Assembly (NCBI GenBank): GCA_009699025.1
Contig: WLOZ01000025.1
Span: forward strand, 1 to 12,425
DNA from: Actinomycetota bacterium
GTDB lineage: Bacteria; Actinomycetota; Actinomycetes; S36-B12; CAIYMF01
Direction: 5' to 3'
DNA: 12,425 nt
The notes below the pieces were generated by a model that was not told the DNA's origin, did no database searches, and worked only from the letters and a program-made list of their open reading frames with translations. Of this stretch, positions 5,241-12,425 are shown in pieces; within the stretch, counting starts at the first letter, position 1, and each line of letters opens with the position of its first letter. Position numbers and translations under genes: made by a program.

Positions 5241-7090
5241 TGTGCGGAATCGTGGGTTACGTGGGCGAGAAGCAGGCGCTATCGGTGGTGGTCGAGGGCC
5301 TCAGGCGCCTCGAGTACCGGGGCTACGACTCTGCGGGCGTCGCGGTGGTGAGCGGCAACCGGCTCGAGAGCCGCAAGAAGGCCGGCAAGCTGGCCAACCT
5401 CGAGGTACTCCTCGGCTCTGACCCGCTGCCGGCGTCGACCACCGGAATCGGGCACACCCGCTGGGCCACCCACGGTGCCCCCAACGACGTGAACGCCCAC
5501 CCCCACGTGAGTGAAGACGGCCGCATCGCGGTGATTCACAACGGGATCATCGAGAACTTCGCCGAACTGCGCGCCGAGCTCACCGAAGCCGGTGTGCAGC
5601 TCACCTCCGAGACCGACACCGAGGTGGTGGCCCACCTGCTCGCGGCCGAGGCTCCGAGGGTCGGCAGTGATCTGGCTGAGGCGATGCGCCGAGTCTGTCG
5701 ACGACTTGAAGGGGCCTTCACCCTGGTGGCGATAGACAGCGAGCAGCCCGACCTCGTGGTGGGTGCGCGACGTAACTCCCCGCTGGTGGTCGGCAGAGGC
5801 CAGGGCGAGAACTTCATGGCGTCTGACGTGTCGGCCTTCATCGCCTACACGCGCGAAGCGATCGAGCTCGGCCAGGACCAGGTGGTGGCGCTCACCAGTG
5901 ACTCAATCGTGGTCACCGACTTCGACGGCAGCCCTGCCGAGGTCGTCGAGTTCACCGTGACGTGGGACGCCTCGGCTGCCGAGAAGGGCGGCTACGACAC
6001 CTTCATGCTCAAGGAGATCTCTGAGCAGCCGCGTGCTGTGGCCGACACACTTCTCGGCCGCGTGGGTCGCGATGGCGTGCTGCAGCTCGACGAGATGCGG
6101 TTGAGCGACGTCGAGCTGCGCGGCGTCGACAAGATCGTCATCATCGCGTGCGGTACGGCCTACCACGCTGGTCTCATTGCGAAGTACGCGATTGAGCACT
6201 GGACCCGCATTCCGTGCGAGGTTGAGCTAGCCAGCGAGTTCCGCTACCGCGACCCCATTCTCGACCGCCAGACGCTCGTCGTCGCAATCTCGCAGAGCGG
6301 CGAGACCATGGACACGCTGATGGCCATGAGGCACGCGCGCGAGCAGGGCTCGCGGGTGCTGGCTATCTGCAACACCCAGGGCTCGACCATCCCACGCGAG
6401 AGCGATGCGGTGTTCTACACCCACGCGGGCCCCGAGGTTGCAGTCGCGTCAACCAAGGCGTTTCTGACCCAGGTGGTGGCCTGCTACCTGGTGGCCCTCT
6501 ATCTAGCCCAGGTACGCGGTAACAAGTTTGGCGACGAGATTGCTGCCATCGTGCGGCAGCTGTCCGATATGCCGCAGAAGATCGACCTCATGCTCGACAC
6601 GGTGGGGCCGGTGCGCGACCTCGCGCGGCAGTTCGTCGACTCAAGTTCGGTGCTGTTCATCGGCCGCCACGTGGGCTACCCGGTCGCACTCGAGGGTGCA
6701 CTCAAGCTGAAGGAACTCGCCTACATGCACGCCGAGGGCTTCGCCGCCGGCGAGCTCAAGCACGGCCCCATCGCCCTGCTCGAGGATGGTCTTCCCGTGA
6801 TCGTCGTGGTGCCGTCGCCTCGCGGGCGCAGTGTCCTTCACGAGAAAATCGTGTCGAACATTCAGGAGGTGCGGGCTCGGGGCGCGCTCACCATCGTGAT
6901 CGCCGAAGAGGGCGATGAGACCGTGACTCCGTACGCCGACTACCTCATCCGCATGCCCGAGTGCCCCACCCTGATGCAGCCGCTGCTGGCCACCGTGCCG
7001 CTGCAGGTGTTCGCGTGTGAGATGGCGACCGCCAAGGGACACGACGTCGACCAGCCGCGCAACCTCGCCAAGTCCGTCACCGTCGAGTAG
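5240..7090 (+). CDS. glmS: Glutamine--fructose-6-phosphate aminotransferase (isomerizing)
   Basis: GlmS converts fructose-6-phosphate and glutamine to glucosamine-6-phosphate and glutamate, the committed step to UDP-GlcNAc. From ATG 5240 the product has 616 residues. Met1 is followed by the catalytic Cys2 (MCGIVGYVG), which becomes the N-terminal nucleophile after Met removal and fixes the start; the frame itself is open to 4916. The glutaminase domain shows RGYDSAG (27-33), TRWATHG (73-79) and HNGIIENF (100-107). Two SIS sugar-isomerase domains follow: CGTAYHAG at 304, ISQSGET at 350, and the ASTKAFLTQ segment, then GELKHGP in the second half. The C-terminus LAKSVTVE carries the conserved tail that closes the active site. 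No glmS ribozyme leader is present or expected here. It is the likely first gene of the run that continues with acpS 3 bp later. Confidence 0.97.
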   Translation: MCGIVGYVGEKQALSVVVEGLRRLEYRGYDSAGVAVVSGNRLESRKKAGKLANLEVLLGSDPLPASTTGIGHTRWATHGAPNDVNAHPHVSEDGRIAVIHNGIIENFAELRAELTEAGVQLTSETDTEVVAHLLAAEAPRVGSDLAEAMRRVCRRLEGAFTLVAIDSEQPDLVVGARRNSPLVVGRGQGENFMASDVSAFIAYTREAIELGQDQVVALTSDSIVVTDFDGSPAEVVEFTVTWDASAAEKGGYDTFMLKEISEQPRAVADTLLGRVGRDGVLQLDEMRLSDVELRGVDKIVIIACGTAYHAGLIAKYAIEHWTRIPCEVELASEFRYRDPILDRQTLVVAISQSGETMDTLMAMRHAREQGSRVLAICNTQGSTIPRESDAVFYTHAGPEVAVASTKAFLTQVVACYLVALYLAQVRGNKFGDEIAAIVRQLSDMPQKIDLMLDTVGPVRDLARQFVDSSSVLFIGRHVGYPVALEGALKLKELAYMHAEGFAAGELKHGPIALLEDGLPVIVVVPSPRGRSVLHEKIVSNIQEVRARGALTIVIAEEGDETVTPYADYLIRMPECPTLMQPLLATVPLQVFACEMATAKGHDVDQPRNLAKSVTVE

Positions 7091-7093
7091 CGG

Positions 7094-7468
7094 ATGATTG
7101 TCGGAATCGGCGTCGACGTGGTTGACCTGCCGCGCTTCGAGCAGACTCTCCAGCGCACTCCCCTCATCGTCGACCGGCTGTTCACCGCTCACGAGCGATT
7201 CCGGGCCGACGGCTCAGAGCGCAGCTCGGCATCGCTCGCCGTGCGATTCGCGGCGAAGGAAGCGGTCGCCAAGGCGCTCGGGGCCCCGGGTGGAATGGCC
7301 TGGCACGACTGCGAGGTGCAGACGCTGTCGAGCGGTCAGCCGATTCTCAACGTCAGTGGCACGGTGCTTGCGGCCGCCGAACGACTCGGAATCACGCGCT
7401 GGCACGTCTCGCTGAGCCACGACGGTTCGGTGGGCTTCGCCACGGTGGTCGCGGAGTCGGACCTGTGA
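7094..7468 (+). CDS. acpS: Holo-[acyl-carrier-protein] synthase
   Basis: AcpS transfers 4'-phosphopantetheine from CoA to the serine of acyl carrier protein, switching on fatty acid synthesis. The product has 124 residues, typical for the family. The N-terminal [13 protein letters not shown] carries the Mg-ligand Asp8. The second metal site is in [13 protein letters not shown], with Glu56. The C-terminal [18 protein letters not shown] is the usual last strand, with His109 in the SLSHD motif. It starts 3 bp after the glmS stop without a clear Shine-Dalgarno sequence and ends in a GTGA overlap with the next gene, so it is probably co-transcribed and coupled. The pairing of acpS with nnr and alr is common in actinobacteria. 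Confidence 0.95.
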   Translation: MIVGIGVDVVDLPRFEQTLQRTPLIVDRLFTAHERFRADGSERSSASLAVRFAAKEAVAKALGAPGGMAWHDCEVQTLSSGQPILNVSGTVLAAAERLGITRWHVSLSHDGSVGFATVVAESDL

Positions 7469-9024
7469 GGGCCGCCTATCGGGTTGACCACATCCGTGCG
7501 GCCGAGGAGCGCCTCATCGGCCGCGACGGTGACGAGGCAGTGATGCGGCGTGCCGCGACCGGTTTGGCCGTAGTGTGCGCCCGCTTGGTGGCGGCCACCA
7601 GGGGCCGGGTTACCGGTGCTCGGGTCGTGCTGCTCGTGGGCAGCGGAAACAATGGCGGAGACGTGCTGTGGGCTGGCGCCTGGCTGGCCGGGCGCGGTGC
7701 CCGGGTGGTGGCGGTCCCCCTCGCGACATCGGTGCATGGCGCTGGGCGCACGGCGCTGCTGGCGGCCGGCGGCAGGCTCCTCGACACGGGCGATACCTCA
7801 GGTGCAGAGCGGGAGATCAGGTCGGCCGACCTCGTGGTCGACGGCATCGTGGGCATCGGCGGTACCGGAGCCCTGAGGCCGACTGCCGCTGGGGTGGCAG
7901 CGGCGGCACTGCGCAGCGGAGCCCTGGTGGTTGCCTGCGACCTCCCGAGCGGGGTCGACGCCGACTCGGGCGCGGTCGCCGACCGTGACGCTGTGGTGAG
8001 GGCCGATGTCACCGTGACCTTCGGCGCGCTCAAGCCCGGCCTGCTGCTGATGCCCGGTGCCGAGTTCGTCGGAATCACGCATCTGGTCGACATCGGACTC
8101 GGGGCCGACCTGTTGGGGGTGGGTCCACCCGCCACCCGCGTGCTCCAGGCCGATGATGTGGCCCTTCTGCTGGGCTCACCGGGCGGTGACGACCACAAAT
8201 ACTCTCGCGGGGTCGTGGTGGTGAGCGCGGGGTCTGACGACTACCCGGGGGCAGGCGTTCTGGTGGCGGGCGGAGCGCGCTGTGGCGGTGCCGGCCTTGT
8301 GCAGTTCTGCGGGCTGCGCACCGGTGAGGTGTTGTCGCGCTTCCCCGATGTGGTCGCGGGCGAGTCGGCGATGCCGCGGGCGACCGGCGCCGTCGTGGGC
8401 CCGGGCCTGTCTGGCACGGCGAGGGATGCCATGGAGTCGCAGCCGCTCGACCTGCTTGAGTCAGATCTGCCGCTGGTGCTCGACGCCACGGCGCTGCGCT
8501 GGGCCGCAGAGTCGAACGCGTGGGCCGAGGTGGTACGCCGGCGAGCCGCGCGCGGAGCGGTGACCGTCATGACCCCCCACGATGGAGAGTTCCTCGCCCT
8601 CGGTGGCTCCGCCGACCTGCTGCGCCGCGACCGACTCGCGGCCGCCCTCGAGTTGGCAACGTCGTGGGGTTCGGTGGTGCTGCTCAAGGGCGCCACCACC
8701 GTGGTGGCGTCGCCGACGGGCCACTCGTGGGTGAACCCCGTGGCCCCACCTGACCTCGCCACTGCCGGCAGTGGCGATGTGCTGGCCGGGCTCGTGGGTT
8801 CGTGGCTCGCCGCCGCTGAGGCCCGGCTCGCGTCCGACGGCCGCCGGCTGAGCCTCGATGCCGCGGCCGAGGTGGCGGCCGCTGCGGTGTGGGTGCACGC
8901 GCTGGCTGCTCGCCTCGCCGTGGGGGACTCGCGCCAACCGCTGGCAGCCCTCGAACTGATGGAGGCCCTTCCGGCCGCGGTCGGGGTGGCGCGCTCTGGC
9001 GAGTACCCCGGTGGGAGGCACTAA
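7465..9024 (+). CDS. nnr: Bifunctional NAD(P)H-hydrate repair enzyme (epimerase + ADP-dependent dehydratase)
   Basis: This enzyme repairs hydrated NADH and NADPH: the N-terminal half epimerises R- and S-hydrates and the C-terminal half dehydrates the S form using ADP. The product has 519 residues, the normal size for the fused form. The YjeF_N-type domain (about 1-215) shows GSGNNGGD at 59-66 and [12 protein letters not shown] near 158-169. The kinase-like dehydratase domain (about 225-505) shows [19 protein letters not shown] at 370-376, LLKGATTVV and the [11 protein letters not shown] loop with the catalytic Asp438. The loop just before it, [12 protein letters not shown], lacks the Gly of the more usual NPTGxP form. 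It starts at GTG 7465 inside the acpS stop (GTGA) and its TAA shares one base with the ATG of alr. Function is assigned with confidence from both domains. Confidence 0.94.
   Translation: MRAAYRVDHIRAAEERLIGRDGDEAVMRRAATGLAVVCARLVAATRGRVTGARVVLLVGSGNNGGDVLWAGAWLAGRGARVVAVPLATSVHGAGRTALLAAGGRLLDTGDTSGAEREIRSADLVVDGIVGIGGTGALRPTAAGVAAAALRSGALVVACDLPSGVDADSGAVADRDAVVRADVTVTFGALKPGLLLMPGAEFVGITHLVDIGLGADLLGVGPPATRVLQADDVALLLGSPGGDDHKYSRGVVVVSAGSDDYPGAGVLVAGGARCGGAGLVQFCGLRTGEVLSRFPDVVAGESAMPRATGAVVGPGLSGTARDAMESQPLDLLESDLPLVLDATALRWAAESNAWAEVVRRRAARGAVTVMTPHDGEFLALGGSADLLRRDRLAAALELATSWGSVVLLKGATTVVASPTGHSWVNPVAPPDLATAGSGDVLAGLVGSWLAAAEARLASDGRRLSLDAAAEVAAAAVWVHALAARLAVGDSRQPLAALELMEALPAAVGVARSGEYPGGRH
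9013..9018 (+). promoter_or_regulatory. Ribosome binding site of alr
   Basis: GGGAGG ends 5 nt before ATG 9024. It is the clearest Shine-Dalgarno sequence in the window and settles the alr start, because the frame is open upstream to 8889 inside nnr. Confidence 0.75.
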
Positions 9025-10190
9025 TGGGCGTGGGGCAGTCGTCCGGTGTACACGGGCGGTCAGCGGGGTGGGTTGAGGTCGACCTCGAAGCGATTCGTTC
9101 GAATGTGGCGGCGCTCAAGGAGGCCGCAGGCGTGGCCGAGCTCATGGCGGTGGTGAAGGCCGACGCCTACGGGCACGGACTGGTCGAGTCGGCGGGTGCG
9201 GCTCGTGAGGCGGGGGCCGAGTGGCTGGGCGTGGCATTCGTGGCCGAGGCATTGGCCCTGCGGGCCGCGGGAGACACGGGTCGAATCCTCGCGTGGCTGC
9301 ACACCGCCGACACCGACTTCGAGCCCGCCGTGGCGGCCGGTGTCGACGTGTCGGTCGGAGCAGTTGAGCAACTCGCGGCCGTGGTGGCGGCGGCCCAGCA
9401 CCTGGGCGTGAGGGCCTCGGTGCACCTGAAGATCGACACCGGGCTCACGCGAGGGGGCGCGACCGCTCTGGAGTGGCCCGCACTGGTGACGGCCGCGGCT
9501 GAGGCAGCCATGTCGGGCCAGGTTGACGTGACGGGCATCTGGTCGCACCTCTCGCACGGCGAGCACCCTGGTCACGACACGGTCGACGCGCAGTTGGCGG
9601 CCTTCATCGCGGCGTCCGAGGTCGCCTCGCGCGCAGGTTTCGCAGGGGCTCAGCGCCACCTCGCTAACTCGGGGGGCACTCTGGGTCGCGCAGACCTAGC
9701 GTTCGACATCGTGCGGCCCGGACTCGCGGTGTACGGCATCAACCCCACCGAGGCGACGAACGCCGTGCGCCTCATTCCCGCCATGTCGGTGCTCACCTCG
9801 GTGTCGATGGTGAAGGAGGTCGCGGCAGGGGTGGGTGTGTCGTACGGGCATCACTACACCACGGGCGACAGCACCCGCGTGGCGCTCATCCCCCTGGGCT
9901 ACGCCGACGGACTGCCGAGGGCCGCTTCTAACCGTGGCCCCCTGCTAGTGGCAAACCAGCGGGTGACCATCGCGGGCTCAGTGTGCATGGACCAGGTCAT
10001 GGTTGATTGTGGGCCCGGTTCGCTGGTGCGGGTCGGAGACCCGGTGGTCGTACTGGGGCCGGGCAGCAACGGCGAGCCCACGGCAGCAGAGTGGGCGGTG
10101 GCATGCGACACGATCGTGTGGGAGATCCTCACCCGCTTCGGAACAAGCCTGCCCCGCCGATTCGTCAACGCTGAAGTTCGGCCGCGGTGA
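9024..10190 (+). CDS. alr: Alanine racemase
   Basis: Alr is the PLP enzyme that interconverts L- and D-alanine, supplying D-Ala for peptidoglycan. From ATG 9024 the product has 388 residues. The PLP-binding Lys45 lies in AVVKADAYGHG (42-52). The barrel continues with HLKIDTGLTRGG and a SHLSHGE segment. The C-terminal beta domain contains the second catalytic residue, Tyr274, in GVSYGHHY, followed by IPLGYADGLPR, and the substrate-site motif CMDQVMVD. The roughly 15 residues before WVEVDLEAI are an unremarkable N-terminal extension. The start is decided by the GGGAGG site and the one-base TAATG overlap with nnr. The end overlaps the next gene by 4 bp (GTGA). All catalytic features are intact. 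Confidence 0.97.
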   Translation: MGVGQSSGVHGRSAGWVEVDLEAIRSNVAALKEAAGVAELMAVVKADAYGHGLVESAGAAREAGAEWLGVAFVAEALALRAAGDTGRILAWLHTADTDFEPAVAAGVDVSVGAVEQLAAVVAAAQHLGVRASVHLKIDTGLTRGGATALEWPALVTAAAEAAMSGQVDVTGIWSHLSHGEHPGHDTVDAQLAAFIAASEVASRAGFAGAQRHLANSGGTLGRADLAFDIVRPGLAVYGINPTEATNAVRLIPAMSVLTSVSMVKEVAAGVGVSYGHHYTTGDSTRVALIPLGYADGLPRAASNRGPLLVANQRVTIAGSVCMDQVMVDCGPGSLVRVGDPVVVLGPGSNGEPTAAEWAVACDTIVWEILTRFGTSLPRRFVNAEVRPR

Positions 10191-11272
10191 GTCGTCCCCT
10201 GCCCCTCGCGCTGCTGGGCCTCGGACTCGCCGCAGCCGCTGGCGCGGCAATGGGGGTGGTGGCCGAGCGCGCCGCTGTGCGGCGCACCCTGACCGTCGAC
10301 GCGGAGTCCGACCAGCACTTCGGCTCGCTGCGGTCGGCGCCACTGGTGGTTCCGACCGACGACGGTGTGCTGCTGCACGTGGAAATCGATGAGCCCGATA
10401 TCGATGGGGTGGGGGTCGGCACGCCAGAAGCTGTCCTGACCATCATCTTCACCCACGGCTTCTGCCTCAACCTCGATGTGTGGCACTACCAGCGCCGCGA
10501 CCTCCGAGGCCGTGACCGACTGGTGTTGTGGGATCAGCGCGGCCACGGCCGCTCGACCGCGGGGCCGCGCTATGGCGCCGCCACCATCGACAGGCTGGGC
10601 CTCGACCTCGCAGCGGTGCTCGAGGCGGTCGCTCCCGAAGGGCCGGTCGTACTGGTGGGGCACTCGATGGGCGGCATGACCGTGATGGCCTTGGCCGCGC
10701 ACGCTCCCGAGCTGTTCAACGGCCGGGTGGTGGCGGTCGCCCTGCTCGGAACGAGTGTCGGCGGGCTGGGCGAGGAACTTCTCGGCCTGCCCGCACCCGT
10801 GGCCCGGCTGCTGCACCGGCTCAGTCCCGGCGCTGCCGCGGGTCTTGCCCGAAGCCCCCGCGCGGTCGAGTTCACGCGCGACCGCATCAACGACCTCGGG
10901 CTGGTGCTGACGCGTCAGTACGCTTTTGGTGGCCCGGTGTCGGCGTCGGTCAACGCCTTTACCGCCGACATGATCGCCTCGACCCCCATGGATGTCGTGG
11001 CCGACTTTCTGCCCGCGTTTGAGCAGCACGACCGCAGAGACGGGTTGCACGGTCTGGCCCTTGTCGACACGCTCGTGATCGTGGGGGAGAGCGATGTGCT
11101 GACCCCTGCGAGCCACAGCGGGGAGATTGTCGGGCTCGTGCCTGAGGCCGAGCTTCTTCTGCTTCCTGGCACCGGACACATGCTGATGCTCGAGCGCTAT
11201 CCCGAGGTCAACTCAGCGCTCAAGGGGCTGGCGGCGAGGGTGCGGCCCCCGTTCGACGGCCGACTGCAGTGA
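10187..11272 (+). CDS. Membrane-anchored alpha/beta hydrolase
   Basis: The product has 361 residues and an alpha/beta-hydrolase fold. A hydrophobic N-terminal segment (about 6-26, LALLGLGLAAAAGAAMGVVA) is a signal anchor or uncleaved signal. The oxyanion-type HGF motif follows, then WDQRGHGRS, the nucleophile elbow GHSMGG with Ser160, the acid Asp303 in GESDVLTP and the general base His331 in GTGHMLML, so the triad is complete. The substrate is unknown; lipase, esterase and peptidase-like activities are all possible. The gene overlaps alr and tsaE by GTGA at both ends, so it is fixed in the operon. From memory, a hydrolase between alr and tsaE recurs in actinobacteria, which hints at a cell-envelope role, but that is inference. 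Confidence 0.88.
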   Translation: MSRPLPLALLGLGLAAAAGAAMGVVAERAAVRRTLTVDAESDQHFGSLRSAPLVVPTDDGVLLHVEIDEPDIDGVGVGTPEAVLTIIFTHGFCLNLDVWHYQRRDLRGRDRLVLWDQRGHGRSTAGPRYGAATIDRLGLDLAAVLEAVAPEGPVVLVGHSMGGMTVMALAAHAPELFNGRVVAVALLGTSVGGLGEELLGLPAPVARLLHRLSPGAAAGLARSPRAVEFTRDRINDLGLVLTRQYAFGGPVSASVNAFTADMIASTPMDVVADFLPAFEQHDRRDGLHGLALVDTLVIVGESDVLTPASHSGEIVGLVPEAELLLLPGTGHMLMLERYPEVNSALKGLAARVRPPFDGRLQ

Positions 11273-11739
11273 GCACGGTCGTCGCCGACGCCGACGCCAT
11301 GCGCGCTCATGGCCGCGACTTTGCCTCACTGGTTCGGGCTGGAGACGTCATTGTTCTGGCTGGTCCGCTCGGTGCCGGAAAGACCACGTGGGTGCAGGGA
11401 TTGGCCGACGGAATGGGAGTGAGGGGGCCGATCACGAGTCCCACCTTCGTGATCGCTCGAGTGCATCCACCACTGCGGGGTGGTCCGCCGCTGGTGCACG
11501 TCGACGCCTATCGGGTGCAGGGTGCGCTGGAGTTCGAGGACCTCGGCCTTGCCGACGATGTCGACCAGGCCGTCACCGTGGTCGAGTGGGGCGAGCACCT
11601 TGCCCCAATGCTGGGGCAGGAGTGGGTGCAGGTGACGATCGACCGGCCCGCTGAAGCTCACGGCGCGGTGGGCGAAGCCGGCCTCAGGTGGGTCACCGTG
11701 ACGGGTAGCGAGGAGCGTTGGGCCGACGCCACTCGGTGA
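11269..11739 (+). CDS. tsaE: tRNA threonylcarbamoyladenosine biosynthesis ATPase TsaE
   Basis: TsaE is the ATPase that works with TsaB and TsaD to place t6A at position 37 of ANN-decoding tRNAs. The product has 156 residues. The P-loop is GPLGAGKTT at 32-40. The switch-like ITSPTF (55-60), the Walker-B-like HVDAYR (77-82), and VVEWGEH around 104-110 are all typical of the family. It starts at GTG 11269 inside the stop of the hydrolase gene (GTGA). In many actinobacteria tsaB follows directly, but here a small membrane-protein gene separates them. The promoter proposed for that gene lies within the last codons of tsaE. Confidence 0.95.
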   Translation: MSTVVADADAMRAHGRDFASLVRAGDVIVLAGPLGAGKTTWVQGLADGMGVRGPITSPTFVIARVHPPLRGGPPLVHVDAYRVQGALEFEDLGLADDVDQAVTVVEWGEHLAPMLGQEWVQVTIDRPAEAHGAVGEAGLRWVTVTGSEERWADATR

Positions 11740-11745
11740 TACCGT
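11718..11745 (+). promoter_or_regulatory. Possible internal promoter for the stalked membrane protein
   Basis: TTGGGC (11718-11723) and TACCGT (11740-11745, a TANNNT match) are 16 bp apart, inside the end of tsaE. Initiation would fall near 11752, about 47 nt before the ATG at 11799. The match is moderate and the downstream gene may simply be read from the operon. Confidence 0.3.
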
Positions 11746-11788
11746 GGCCGGACTTGTTCATTCGCAGTGGGAAGACGCTGGTTATGTC

Positions 11789-11793
11789 AGGAG
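11789..11793 (+). promoter_or_regulatory. Ribosome binding site for the stalked membrane protein
   Basis: AGGAG stands 5 nt before ATG 11799 and selects this start over the in-frame ATG at 11784 and the GTG at 11718 that lies within tsaE. Confidence 0.6.
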
Positions 11794-11798
11794 ATTCG

Positions 11799-12338
11799 AT
11801 GGATGATTCCTCGCTGTCGAGCGCACCTGGGCGGTCTCGGCGTGCCTCCCGACGCCGCAGTGTGATTGCCGTGGGCGGCGCCCTCGTGCTGGTGGCCGTG
11901 GCGGCGATTGACGTGATCGGCATGCGGTCGTCGACCGATGGACTCGCCGGAGGGCTTCACTCCGGCAAAACATCGAAAAGTTCATCGCCCTCGACTTCGT
12001 CATCGACTTCGCCCGCGCCCTCTGACGTTCCGCGCCCGATGCCGATCACGTCAACGCAGGCCGCCGACATCACCTCCATCCTCGTGGTGGCCGTCGCATT
12101 CCCGACGACGGCCACGGCCGACGTTCAGGTGCAGTGGCCCGCCGAGGCGGGCGTCACTTACACGGTGACGATGACGGTGGTGGGGCGTGCGCCCGAAACG
12201 ATCACGGTGACGCCCAAGGCGACAGAGACGGCCACCGCCACCTTCACCGACCGCACGGCGAAGACGTACTTGGTGACCGTGTGTCGCGACAGCGACTCTG
12301 TCTGCAGTCCGACCGTGACCTACACGCTCACGTTCTAG
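11799..12338 (+). CDS. Small single-pass membrane protein with Ser/Thr stalk and beta-rich outer domain
   Basis: From ATG 11799 the product has 179 residues. I do not recognise the family. It begins with a short Ser-rich cytoplasmic part and an Arg cluster (12-20, RSRRASRRR), then one membrane helix (about 21-42). This predicts an N-in signal anchor with the rest outside. A Ser/Thr/Pro-rich stalk covers about 56-82. The last 95 residues are Thr/Val-rich with alternating strand pattern, resembling a fibronectin-III or Ig-like fold. Cys162 and Cys169 could form a disulfide. No catalytic motif is visible. The AGGAG site supports the start; an earlier in-frame start would overlap tsaE. The gene stands between tsaE and tsaB. 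Coding is well supported by frame and composition; function is unknown. Confidence 0.8.
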   Translation: MDDSSLSSAPGRSRRASRRRSVIAVGGALVLVAVAAIDVIGMRSSTDGLAGGLHSGKTSKSSSPSTSSSTSPAPSDVPRPMPITSTQAADITSILVVAVAFPTTATADVQVQWPAEAGVTYTVTMTVVGRAPETITVTPKATETATATFTDRTAKTYLVTVCRDSDSVCSPTVTYTLTF

Positions 12339-12379
12339 CCGGCGGGCCTGATCGCGGGCGGCTGTGCTTGCATGAGCAG

Positions 12380-12425
12380 ATGATTCGCCTCGTGCTCGAC
12401 ACCTCCTCCACCAGGATCTGTGTCG
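12380..12425 (+). CDS. tsaB: tRNA threonylcarbamoyladenosine biosynthesis protein TsaB (5' end only)
   Basis: Only 15 codons are present before the right edge: MIRLVLDTSSTRICV. The pattern hydrophobic-LDTSS at the N-terminus matches the ASKHA-type start of TsaB (usually xxLAIDTS), and position downstream of tsaE fits. TsaB dimerises with TsaD for t6A synthesis. An ATG at 12372 in another frame stops after three codons. No strong ribosome binding site precedes 12380. The call rests on a short stretch plus context. Confidence 0.75.
   Translation, partial: MIRLVLDTSSTRICV

Noticed and set aside
5176..5241. Longer DUF389 start at ATG 5241
   Set aside because: It would overlap the glmS start codon and add residues not typical of the family; GTG 5175 fits better.
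8889..9023. Upstream extension of alr
   Set aside because: It lies within nnr, and a strong GGGAGG site marks ATG 9024.
11985..12025. Short repeats in the Ser/Thr stalk as a CRISPR or tandem array
   Set aside because: They are codon-level low complexity encoding Ser/Thr/Pro, with no spacer pattern.
12339..12379. Terminator between the stalked protein gene and tsaB
   Set aside because: G/C-rich arms pair only over 4-5 bp and there is no T-tract.

Overview
The window is high-G+C chromosomal DNA from an actinobacterium. The gene order rplM-rpsI-glmM ... glmS-acpS-nnr-alr-hydrolase-tsaE-...-tsaB, the frequent GTG starts, the 4-bp GTGA stop/start overlaps and TANNNT-type -10 boxes all fit. The sequences of uL13 and uS9, the AbiEi/DUF559-like remnant and the gene order suggest Propionibacteriales/Nocardioidaceae, but this is a family-level guess from memory of relatives.

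Layout. (1) 3-743 (+): the C-terminal part of an unrecognised, probably exported Cys-containing protein that enters from the left edge. (2) 752-1578: a decayed AbiEi-like/DUF559 gene on the minus strand (N-terminus missing, internal deletion, C-terminal frameshift), bounded by two copies of a palindromic repeat that share a 28-bp arm (27/28 identical). The copy at 752-810 can still fold into a long hairpin between two convergent genes. (3) About 1541-1858: intergenic region with a G-quadruplex motif, a recognisable rplM promoter and a hairpin in the rplM leader. (4) 1859-4179 (+): rplM, rpsI and glmM, tightly packed. (5) 4204-5175 (-): a DUF389 membrane protein, convergent to glmM and divergent from glmS. 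(6) 5240-11739 (+): glmS, acpS, a bifunctional NAD(P)H-hydrate repair enzyme, alr, a membrane-anchored alpha/beta hydrolase and tsaE, with gaps of 3 bp or overlaps throughout. This looks like one operon that probably starts from a leaderless promoter at glmS. (7) 11799-12338 (+): a small single-pass membrane protein of unknown function with a Ser/Thr-rich stalk, then the first 15 codons of tsaB at the right edge.

How they fit together. GlmS makes glucosamine-6-phosphate and GlmM converts it to glucosamine-1-phosphate, the feed for UDP-GlcNAc and peptidoglycan. Alr supplies D-alanine for the same wall. AcpS activates acyl carrier protein for lipid synthesis. Nnr repairs damaged NAD(P)H. TsaE and TsaB take part in tRNA t6A synthesis. 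uL13 and uS9 are ribosomal proteins. This is a core growth region. The accessory or unusual parts are the decayed nuclease-like gene with its palindromes, the left-edge unknown protein, the DUF389 insertion and the stalked membrane protein between tsaE and tsaB. I see no clear sign of a complete new defence or mobile system. The most informative anomaly is the repeat-bounded pseudogene.
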